Below, in pieces: positions 8,255 to 14,650 of a stretch of DNA of 32,451 nt. Both the position numbers and the translations under genes were made by a program. The notes under the pieces were generated by a model that was given only the letters and a program-made list of their open reading frames with translations, made no database searches and had not been told where the DNA came from. Within the stretch, counting starts at the first letter, position 1. Each line of letters opens with the position of its first letter. The stretch comes from JBKBMT01 sp046295655 (GTDB taxonomy: Bacteria > Pseudomonadota > Alphaproteobacteria > Rhodobacterales > Rhodobacteraceae): NCBI GenBank assembly GCA_046295655.1, contig JBKBMT010000035.1, positions 1 through 32,451 on the forward strand, read 5' to 3'.

Positions 8255-10177
8255 TCAGGTTCCCTGTCGGTCGAGCGCGGCCCGGACCAGCGCCACGGAT
8301 TCGGGATTGTCCATCGCGGCCGTGTCGATCTCGGTGACACCGGCCAGCAGGTCGCGCAGCACGCCGCGCATCACCTTCTGGGATCTGGTGCGCGGCAGGG
8401 CCTCGACGGTGACCACCCGGCGCGGACGGAACGGGGCGCCGAAATCCTGCCCCACCGCCTCCCTTACCGCTTCGGCCACGGCCGGTTCCTCTCCGCCGCC
8501 ACCGGCAGGAACCACGAAGACGGCAAGTGCCTCGCCCGTGACGGGGTCGGCCATGCCGGTCACCGCCACATCTGCCACACCGGGAACCCGGGCGACGGCC
8601 GTCTCGACCTCGACCGGACTGACCCGTTTTCCAGCGATCTTCAGCACGTCATCCACCCGGCCGCGGACGAACCAGTTGCCCGCTGCATCCCGCTCGACCG
8701 TATCGCCATGCGACCATGTTCCGGCCCGGCGTTCCCAGTAGGATGCAAGATAGCGCTCCGGCGCACCGAACAGGCCCCGGGTCAGTCCGGGCGAATGGCG
8801 GGTCAGGATCAGTTCGCCCCGCGCCGGCCCGTCGTGCGTCTCGGCTCCGGCGATGGCCGCGCCCATGCCCGGCACCGGACGGCCGACCGAGCACGCGACC
8901 GGGGGAACCACCAGGTTGCACGACAGGATGCTGCCGCCGATCTCGGTTCCCCCGGTATAGTTGAGGATCCGCGCCGCCCCGCCGCAGACCTCGTCCTCGC
9001 ACCAGCGCCACGCCTCTTCTTGCCAGACCTCGCCGGTCGAAGCCACGATGCGCAGGGCCGGGAACCTGCGCCCCTTCCGGGGCTCGACCCCGGCCCGCAT
9101 CTGGGCGCGGACAAGCGTCGGCGACAGGCTGAGGATGCTGACGCCATGCCGCTCTGCCAGATCCCAGACGCGATCGGCTTCGGGATAATCCGGCGTGCCT
9201 TCGGCCAGAACGAATGTCGCGCCGAGCAACATCGTCGCCGTGACGAGGATCGGACCGGTCAGCCAGCCGATATCGCCCAGCCACATCACCCGGTCGTCCG
9301 CATTGATGTCGAGGATCAGCCCGGCATCGCAGATGACCTTCAGCAGAAAGCCGCCGTGGCTGTGCACCGTGCCCTTCGGCTTTCCGGTGGTGCCCGAGGT
9401 ATAGACGATCATCATCGGGTGTTCGGCCGGGACGGAAACCGGCGCGAACCCCGCAGTGTGGTCCAGGGCCGCGTGCCAGAGGATGTCGCGCCCCTCGGTC
9501 AGGGACGGCGCCGGTCCCGGGCCGGGGACGACGATCATGCGCTCGATCCCCGCAAGTCCTGCGGCGGCAGCATCGGCGACGGATTTCAGCGCCACCGGGC
9601 GCCCCCGCCGGCGCGTTGCGGTCGCGGTGATCAGAACCCGGACACCCGCATCTTCCAGCCGCACCCGCAGGGCCTCGGCCCCGAACCCGGTGAACAGCGG
9701 CAGCACCACCGCCCCGGCCAGCACGATCCCGAAGAATGCCGTGACCGCCTCGGGCGACATCGGCAGCATCAGTCCGACCCGGTCCCCCGGGCCGACGCCC
9801 ATCCGCCGCAGTCCGGCGGCCAGCGCATGGGCATCGGCGGCGATTTCGGCAAAGCTTGCCTGTCTGACCGCGCCCGCCTCGTCCTCGTGCAGCACCGCGG
9901 GGGCCTCCGGCCCGCGCCGGCCGGTTCCGGCGCCGAGGCAGACCGCGGCCATGTTCAACCGGGCACCGGGCAACCAGCGGCCCCACTCGATCCCGTCGCT
10001 GCCATCGAACATCGCGGCGGGCGGGGAGTCGAAGGCGACCGGAAAACGGTCCAGCAGCGCCCGCCAGAACCATTCGGGATCGGCGTCGGCACGGGCGACC
10101 AGCGCGTCGTAGTCCGCACAGCCGGAACTCTCCAGAAACCGACGCAACGCACAGGCAGTGGGTGGGCCCTCAGGCAT
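8255..10177 (-). CDS. AMP-binding acyl-CoA synthetase (acetyl/acetoacetyl-CoA synthetase-like)
   Basis: 640 residues. The frame extends upstream to a GTG at 10240, but ATG 10177 is preferred because GGAGGGGAG lies directly ahead of it at 10190-10182. The N-terminus resembles the ACAS-N domain (PEWFWRALLDRFP, then WGRWLPGARLNMA). The adenylate-forming motifs follow in order: TSGTTGKPKG at 260-269, TGGTEIGG at 408-415, then SHGDTVERD and RVDDVLKIAGKRVSPVE. Near the C-terminus PRTRSQKVMRG carries the catalytic, often acetylated Lys 601 (usual SGK here reads SQK). It should convert a carboxylate, ATP and CoA to acyl-CoA, AMP and PPi. First gene of the TRAP cluster; substrate identity is unknown. 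Confidence 0.9.
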   Translation of the reverse strand: MPEGPPTACALRRFLESSGCADYDALVARADADPEWFWRALLDRFPVAFDSPPAAMFDGSDGIEWGRWLPGARLNMAAVCLGAGTGRRGPEAPAVLHEDEAGAVRQASFAEIAADAHALAAGLRRMGVGPGDRVGLMLPMSPEAVTAFFGIVLAGAVVLPLFTGFGAEALRVRLEDAGVRVLITATATRRRGRPVALKSVADAAAAGLAGIERMIVVPGPGPAPSLTEGRDILWHAALDHTAGFAPVSVPAEHPMMIVYTSGTTGKPKGTVHSHGGFLLKVICDAGLILDINADDRVMWLGDIGWLTGPILVTATMLLGATFVLAEGTPDYPEADRVWDLAERHGVSILSLSPTLVRAQMRAGVEPRKGRRFPALRIVASTGEVWQEEAWRWCEDEVCGGAARILNYTGGTEIGGSILSCNLVVPPVACSVGRPVPGMGAAIAGAETHDGPARGELILTRHSPGLTRGLFGAPERYLASYWERRAGTWSHGDTVERDAAGNWFVRGRVDDVLKIAGKRVSPVEVETAVARVPGVADVAVTGMADPVTGEALAVFVVPAGGGGEEPAVAEAVREAVGQDFGAPFRPRRVVTVEALPRTRSQKVMRGVLRDLLAGVTEIDTAAMDNPESVALVRAALDRQGT

Positions 10178-10638
10178 CCATCTCCCCTCCGTCCCCCTGA
10201 GTTCCGCGACGGCGGCGCGATGCAGAACGCTGTTGTTCACAGGCTAGCAAAGCCCCGGGCCGGAGCAAGCGCCGTGCCTGCCCGACCGCAGGCGCCAGAC
10301 GCATGAACGGTTCCGCAGGACGGAAGACTTGCAGCAGAGGCGTGTTCGATGCGGTCACGCATCGCGCCGGCCCCGACGAGGCCGGACGGGCGGATCCGGC
10401 GACGATCGCCGCGCTGTCGGCCCGCGCTCGCCTTCGAGAACCACGCGGCAGTCCGGCGGCGGCGATGACCGCCCCCGGGGATCACCTGTGTTCGGGCTCG
10501 AAGCCCGTGCCAGAACCTCCGTGGGCGGGCCAGTGTCGCCGGTCGAAGCGGGCGGCGGTTCTGCGCAGGGTCGTGTCGCCGCCGAACCGTATGGCGCGGT
10601 TCGACCGAGCGTCCGGCATGGTCTGGCCGAAGAAAAGG
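10178..10638. other. Gene-free region upstream of the acyl-CoA synthetase/TRAP cluster
   Basis: About 460 bases without a gene I can support. It must hold the leftward promoter for the synthetase-TRAP cluster, but I could not place a -35/-10 pair with confidence. Bases 10182-10190 are the Shine-Dalgarno of the synthetase. No tRNA, insertion sequence or recognisable regulator was seen. The right edge is the terminator at 10639-10661. Confidence 0.4.
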
Positions 10639-10661
10639 GCCCCGCCGGGTTACGGCGGGGC
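10639..10661 (-). terminator. Rho-independent terminator for leftward transcription (ccrM side)
   Basis: Read leftward, a perfect 9-bp stem GCCCCGCCG/CGGCGGGGC closes a TAACC loop and is followed by CCTTTTCTT. It points in the direction of ccrM transcription and would end the rnhB-ccrM unit. It lies on the far side of the assembly gap from ccrM, so the link assumes correct scaffolding. Confidence 0.75.
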
Positions 10662-10776
10662 AGAAGGTGCCGGGCTGGCAGATGTAGCCGCGGCCAGTGA
10701 CAATGTGCGGGCGCGGAGTTGGAGAGCCGGCCAGGCACACAAAGCCAGCGTCGCACAGCCCGCCCGTAGCGTCGCC
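10654..10776 (-). other. Gap-flanking segment encoding a eukaryote-like GCC2/GCC3 cysteine pattern
   Basis: One leftward frame reads GLCDAGFVCLAGSPTPRP, then GRGYICQPGTFCPA. The repeated C-x2-G-x2-C-x2-G spacing followed by SPTP and then CPA is the look of GCC2/GCC3 cysteine-rich repeats of eukaryotic (animal, ciliate, algal) secreted proteins. It does not resemble the end of a CcrM protein and has no start or stop of its own. It abuts the 10-N gap. I interpret it as possible chimeric or co-assembled sequence at a contig end; a chance resemblance cannot be excluded over 41 residues. Local GC (about 70%) does not differ from the surroundings. Confidence 0.4.
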
Positions 10777-10778
10777 GG

Positions 10779-10788
10779 NNNNNNNNNN
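10779..10788. other. Assembly gap (10 N)
   Basis: Ten consecutive Ns, a conventional placeholder rather than a measured length. It interrupts the 3' end of ccrM, so gene order across this point is a scaffold inference. Confidence 0.99.
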
Positions 10789-11881
10789 TCCGGCGCCTCT
10801 CGGCGCGGTGCGGGCGCGGCCGCTCCTTGGAGCCGCTCGCGGCGGGGCGGCGGCGGAAGTGCCAGTAGGTCCAGCCGTTGCACGAGGGCGCGCCTTCGAT
10901 CGCGGCGCCGACCTGGTGGATCGACCCGCGCGCCGTCTCGGACACCAGCGTGCCGTCGGCCCGGACCTTCGCGGTGGTGCCGCGTGGCCCCACCAGCACC
11001 TCGCCGGGGCGCAACAGGCCGCGCTCGACCAGCGCACCGAAGGGCACCCGCGGCTCGGCCCGGCGCGAGGCGGCAGTCTCCAGCGCGCTGCGGTCGTAGG
11101 GCCGCACCCGGTCCAGCCTGGCGGTCGCCGCGGCGATATAGGCCGGCTCGCGCTCGATCCCGACGAAGCGGCGGCCCAGCATCCGCGCCACCGCCCCGGT
11201 GGTGCCGGTGCCGAAGAACGGGTCCAGCACCACATCGCCGGGATTGGTGGTGCCGACCAGCACCCGGTGCAGCAGGGCCTCGGGCTTCTGGGTCGGATGC
11301 GCCTTCTGCCCATCGCCGTCCTTCAGCCGCTCGCCGCCGGTGCACAGCGGGATCACCCAGTCCGACCGCATCTGCACGCCGTCGTTCAGCGCCTTCAGCG
11401 CCTCGTAGTTGAATGTGTATTTCGCGCCTTCCGCCTTTGACGCCCAGATCAGCGTCTCGTGCGCATTGGTCAGCCGCTTGCCGCGGAAGTTCGGCATCGG
11501 GTTCGACTTGCGCCAGATCACGTCGTTCAGGATCCAGAACCCCAGGTCCTGAACCGCCGCCCCGACGCGGAAGATGTTGTGATAGCTGCCGATCACCCAA
11601 AGCGCCCCGTTCGGCTTCAGCAGCCTGCGCGCCGCGGCCAGCCAGTCGCGGGTGAAGCGGTCATAGGCGGCGAAGCCGTCGAACCGGTCCCAGGCGTCGT
11701 CCACCGCATCGACGCGGCTCATGTCGGGGCGGTGCAGGTCGCCCTTCAGTTGCAGGTTGTAGGGCGGATCGGCGAAGATCAGATCGACCGAGCCTTCGGG
11801 AAGGTCGTGCATCACCTCGATGCAATCGCCCGCGATAATCCGGTCCAGCGGAAGCTCCGCCGACCCTGCCTTCTTCGCCAT
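10789..11881 (-). CDS. ccrM: CcrM-type DNA adenine-N6 methyltransferase (GANTC), 3' end lost at the gap
   Basis: Starts at ATG 11881. Beta-class motif order is seen: the catalytic DPPYNLQL (DPPY 38-41) comes first and the SAM-binding PFFGTGTTG (221-229) later. The C-terminal RAMA-like domain runs to CNGWTYWHF (334-342). Family knowledge: this type methylates adenine in GANTC late in the cell cycle in Alphaproteobacteria. After residue 342 the frame becomes an Arg/Pro-rich tail (FRRRPAASGSKERP) that does not resemble the usual hydrophobic/acidic CcrM end, and it then hits the gap. Another frame nearby reads RRERLQG, so a frameshift or poor sequence near the contig end is likely. Normal length is about 355-370, so only the last 15-30 residues should be affected. 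It follows rnhB by 96 bases. Confidence 0.93.
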
Positions 11882-11932
11882 TCGCTGCCTCTGCGTCCCG
11901 CGCCTTTTGCGCCTGTTCTTGGACCAGAGGAT

Positions 11933-11971
11933 GAGTCATTGCCGATTCGCCGTCAAATTCTTTTTCGAATC
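11933..11971. promoter_or_regulatory. Cluster of three GANTC methylation sites in the ccrM leader
   Basis: GAGTC (11933-11937), GATTC (11944-11948) and GAATC (11967-11971) lie within 39 bases in the A/T-rich rnhB-ccrM spacer. Each is a CcrM target. Two leftward -35-like sequences, TTGATT and TTGACG, lie in or beside these sites. In Caulobacter, GANTC sites in the ccrM promoter/leader affect its transcription, so this layout suggests methylation feedback. Confidence 0.65.
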
Positions 11972-11977
11972 AAGGCG

Positions 11978-12607
11978 TTATCCTTTCTCTTGATACAAGA
12001 TGTTGTGGACGGGGCGAAACGAGCGCCTATGCTCTGGGGTAATTCCCAGATCTTGAAGCGCCTTGCGGTGTTCCGCGGTCGGATAACCGGCGTTGCGGTC
12101 CCATCCGTAGCCGGGGTGCTGTTGCGCCAATGCCACCATGATCGCATCGCGCACGACCTTGGCCACGATCGAGGCCGCCGCGATCGACAGGACGCGCATG
12201 TCGCCCTTCACCACCGCCTCGGCCGGGCAGGGCAGGCCCGCCGGCACCCGGTTGCCGTCGATCAGGATCCGGTCGGGCGGCCGGCGCAGGCCGGCGATCG
12301 CGCGGCGCATCGCCAGATCGCAGGCGCCCAGGATGTTCAGGCGGTCGATCTCGCCGACGCTCGCATGTCCGACCGAAACCTCGGCCACGGCGCGCAGCGC
12401 CTCGGCCAGCGCGGCGCGGCGCGCGGGCGCAAGCACCTTTGAATCGGCAAGGCCCTCGGGGATGCGGGCGGGGTCGAGGATCACCGCCGCCGCCGTCACC
12501 GGCCCGGCCAGCGGCCCGCGCCCGGCCTCGTCCACGCCGGCGATGCGCCGGGCGCCCCGGGCCCGGGCGGCGGTCTCGAAGGCAAAGTCGGGGACGGCGC
12601 GGGGCAT
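11978..12607 (-). CDS. rnhB: Ribonuclease HII
   Basis: 209 residues from ATG 12607. The RNase HII active site is present: GVDEAGRGPLAGPV with Asp26 and Glu27, Asp117 in ILIDGNRVP and Asp136 in VVKGDMRVLSIAAASI. The C-terminal GYPTAEHRKAL and RRSFRPV blocks are conserved in the family. The enzyme removes single ribonucleotides and RNA primers from DNA in the cytoplasm. It ends with TAA 96 bases before ccrM, a frequent neighbour in Rhodobacterales. The SD is weak (GGGGA), and a terminator from the upstream gene lies only about 40 bases ahead, leaving little room for a promoter. Confidence 0.96.
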   Translation of the reverse strand: MPRAVPDFAFETAARARGARRIAGVDEAGRGPLAGPVTAAAVILDPARIPEGLADSKVLAPARRAALAEALRAVAEVSVGHASVGEIDRLNILGACDLAMRRAIAGLRRPPDRILIDGNRVPAGLPCPAEAVVKGDMRVLSIAAASIVAKVVRDAIMVALAQQHPGYGWDRNAGYPTAEHRKALQDLGITPEHRRSFRPVHNILYQEKG

Positions 12608-12644
12608 GGCGGGGATTTCCCCGATCCCGCGGCGGTGCGCAACG

Positions 12645-12681
12645 AAAAAGCCGCCGGACCTCTGGGGAAGGCCCGGCGGCT
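12645..12681 (-). terminator. Rho-independent terminator after the 12753-13241 gene
   Basis: Read leftward, AGCCGCCGG (12681-12673) pairs perfectly with CCGGCGGCT (12657-12649) around a 15-base loop, followed by TTTT and CGTT. It lies 72 bases after the stop of the small exported protein gene and only 38 bases before the rnhB start. Confidence 0.8.
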
Positions 12682-12752
12682 GGCGGACAGGCTGCTCGGC
12701 CCTGTCCTGCCGCGCGACCCGAGCGGGGGATGCCGGGCCGCGGGTCGTTCCG

Positions 12753-13241
12753 TCACCAGCGACGGTCGTGGCGGCCGTGGCCGTGCCCGCGCCCCACCTC
12801 GCGATAGCCGGCCTGGATCAGACAGGTGCCGTCATAGACGATGCGGCTGTGGCCGCGACGCTCGCGCAGTTCGCGGGCGCAATGCTGCGGCAGGCGGCGG
12901 AAGCCCTCGTTGCGAAGGCACTGTTCGCCGTAATAGACCGGGCCGCCGCGGTCGAAGCGGATCGCGCAACCGGGCGGCAGCACGGCGCCGCGATGCGGCT
13001 GCGTGACCGGCGGATGGACCACGACCGGCGGCGCGGCATGGGCCTTGCGGCGCTTGTCCTGATCCTTGATCGCCTTGCCGATCACGATCACGGCGGCGGT
13101 GCCGAACAGCAGCCGCGCCAGGTCCTGATCGGTCATCGCCCGGGCCGGCACGGCACTTGCGGTCATGGCGCCCAGCGCCACCGCGGCGGCGGCAAGCGTG
13201 GCGGCGATCTTGCGAAGCGGGTTGCTTCGTTTGGCAGGCAT
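12753..13241 (-). CDS. Small exported Cys/His-rich protein, unknown function
   Basis: 162 residues. Two in-frame ATGs lie close together (13250 and 13241); the second is preferred because AAAGGA lies 8 bases before it. Residues 1-35 form a signal peptide (basic KRSNPLRK, Ala-rich core, cleavage near VPARA). A hydrophobic stretch follows (LLFGTAAVIVIGKAI, about 45-59), then a basic and proline-rich linker. The C-terminal half has four cysteines (92, 108, 121, 140), which suggests two disulfides, and ends in a His/Arg/Gly tail (GRGHGHGRHDRRW). It could be a periplasmic or outer-membrane-associated protein, and the His tail might bind metal. I do not recognise a named family. Transcribed divergently from the 13429-14383 pair. 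Confidence 0.75.
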   Translation of the reverse strand: MPAKRSNPLRKIAATLAAAAVALGAMTASAVPARAMTDQDLARLLFGTAAVIVIGKAIKDQDKRRKAHAAPPVVVHPPVTQPHRGAVLPPGCAIRFDRGGPVYYGEQCLRNEGFRRLPQHCARELRERRGHSRIVYDGTCLIQAGYREVGRGHGHGRHDRRW

Positions 13242-13325
13242 GGCAGGCATCCTTTCGCTGGATCGTCCGGGATGCGCCCCGGACCGGATGGACCCAACCT
13301 GCCGGGGGGGCGCCGGGACAGGCAA

Positions 13326-13348
13326 TATCGCCCCCCTGATATGCGATA
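13326..13348. promoter_or_regulatory. Inverted repeat in divergent intergenic region, candidate operator
   Basis: TATCGC (13326-13331) and GCGATA (13343-13348) form a perfect 6-bp inverted repeat with an 11-base spacer, between the leftward gene (start 13241) and the rightward pair (start 13429). Half-site spacing close to two helical turns suits a dimeric regulator. The nearby wHTH protein encoded at 13679-14383 is one candidate binder (inference). Confidence 0.4.
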
Positions 13349-13428
13349 ACAGCCATCGCCCGGCCGCCGGGTCATTGAATAGCGCGCGCAGTCCGGCCAA
13401 TGCTGCGCCACCTTCTGTGGAGATCGCG

Positions 13429-13707
13429 ATGCGCGCCCTTGTCCTTGCGCTTGCCCTGCTGGCCGCCGCACCGGCCCATGCCGCCTGCTATGCCGATTAC
13501 AAGGCCAAGCAGGAACCGCCGCTGCGGCTGCACTACGGCGTCATCGAACTGCCCGACGGTGCCTGCACCCCCTCCGCCGCCCGCGCCGAGGTGGCGCGCC
13601 GTCTTGCGGCGCATGGCTGGACCTTGCTCAACATCGTGGGCATCTTCGGCCCCGAGGGGCTGGAGGCACGGAGGTCCGATGCGGGCGCCCATTTCCTTCG
13701 TTACTGA
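13429..13707 (+). CDS. Small secreted/periplasmic protein (92 aa), unknown function
   Basis: Starts at ATG 13429 with GGAG about 7 bases upstream. Residues 1-18 are a clear signal peptide (MRALVLALALLAAAPAHA), and the mature protein begins near ACYADYK. The two cysteines, 20 and 46, could form one disulfide. The Cys at 20 lacks a proper lipobox (HAAC), so a lipoprotein is unlikely. The mature part is about 74 residues, with HYGVIELPDGAC and a HGWTLLNIVGIFG segment. The gene overlaps the following membrane-regulator gene by 29 bases, implying translational coupling. It could be a periplasmic partner or ligand-sensing subunit for that protein, but no family is recognised. Confidence 0.8.
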   Translation: MRALVLALALLAAAPAHAACYADYKAKQEPPLRLHYGVIELPDGACTPSAARAEVARRLAAHGWTLLNIVGIFGPEGLEARRSDAGAHFLRY

Positions 13708-14383
13708 GGCCGTCCGGCGCGGCAACCGCACCGTCGCGCTTGGCCTTGCGGCGATCGTGGCGATCCTTGCGGCAACGGCGGTGTTCCTGTTCCTGAACCT
13801 GCCCGATGCCGGCGCCTTCAACGCAAGGGTCGAACGGCTGTTCGTCGAGACCGATTCGCTGACCGGCGTCACCGAGATCCGCCTGCTCGAGATCCTTGCC
13901 CAGTCCGGCACCGCATTCGCCGAGGTGCTGGTCAGCTATCGGGTGGTGATCTTCGTGCTGCTGGTGCTGGCGGCGGGACTTCTGGTGGCGGCGCTGGTGT
14001 TTCTGGTGGTGATCGTCGAGCAGAACCGCCGCATCCGCGAGATCCGGGCCGCCGGGATCCAGGTGTCGTCGCTGATCGTCAGCCGCGAGGAACGCAAGGT
14101 CTATCTCAACGACATGGAATTCGACCTGACCGAGGCGGGGATCGAGACGCTCGCGGTGCTGGCCGAGGCGCGGATGGACGGCGAGGTGCTGACCGGGGCG
14201 CAGATCGAGGCGGTGATCTCGGGCCGCGACGCCGCCGATTGCGACGAGGCGGCGGGGGCCACCCGCATCAAGCGGCTGCGCGATGCGCTGGGCAACCAGA
14301 TCGTCGCCGAGCTTCTGGTCAAGACGATCGCGCGGCGGGGCTATGTGCTGGCGATCGACCGGGATGCGATCCGGATGGTGTGA
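13679..14383 (+). CDS. Membrane-anchored protein with cytoplasmic OmpR-like winged helix
   Basis: 234 residues from ATG 13679, which has GGAGG five bases upstream inside the preceding gene. Two membrane helices (about 17-40 and 87-113) flank a 45-residue loop. The basic N-terminus (AVRRGNR) and the NRRIREIR after helix 2 place both ends in the cytoplasm and the loop in the periplasm. Residues about 138-226 follow the OmpR/PhoB effector pattern: EFDLTEAGIETLAVL, GEVLTGAQIEAVI, then ATRIKRLRDALG as the likely recognition helix and VKTIARRGYVLA as the wing. This is the reverse of ToxR/CadC, where the winged helix is N-terminal. No receiver domain is present. It likely senses the envelope and binds DNA directly from the membrane (inference). 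Confidence 0.8.
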   Translation: MRAPISFVTEAVRRGNRTVALGLAAIVAILAATAVFLFLNLPDAGAFNARVERLFVETDSLTGVTEIRLLEILAQSGTAFAEVLVSYRVVIFVLLVLAAGLLVAALVFLVVIVEQNRRIREIRAAGIQVSSLIVSREERKVYLNDMEFDLTEAGIETLAVLAEARMDGEVLTGAQIEAVISGRDAADCDEAAGATRIKRLRDALGNQIVAELLVKTIARRGYVLAIDRDAIRMV

Positions 14384-14650
14384 GCAGGGGCGGGGACGCG
14401 CGGCGGTGCCGATGCCAGGCCCCTCGGCCCCTCGACCACGACCGAACGGGGGCCGGCCCGGGTATCAGCCGCCGCAGGCGGCCCGGGCAGCGGCGGCCCG
14501 CCCCCGTGGGCAGCCGCCATGGTGCCGGAAGCGCGACGATTGCCCTCGGCCGGACCCGACGCGATCAACCGGCGACCAAATGAGCCGGCGCGTCAGCCCG
14601 CGGGCCGCCGCTGCCCTCCGGCAGGCCTCGGGACCGAGTTGCGGACAAGC
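14384..14650. other. Convergent intergenic region between wHTH gene and metZ
   Basis: 267 GC-rich bases where the rightward wHTH gene and the leftward metZ gene converge. Hairpin-forming sequence is dense. The clearest is GCCGCC-GCA-GGCGGC at 14468-14482, flanked by CCCGGG on both sides. No U-tracts follow, so any termination would be Rho-dependent or structure-assisted. No gene is seen. Confidence 0.45.

Noticed and set aside
11661..11939. Minus-strand ORF beginning MTHPLVQEQAQ upstream of ccrM
   Set aside because: It overlaps ccrM in another frame and turns Arg-rich; no SD or domain.
14457..14487. Nested GC palindromes between the wHTH gene and metZ as a bidirectional terminator
   Set aside because: No U-tract on either side, so not called as a terminator.
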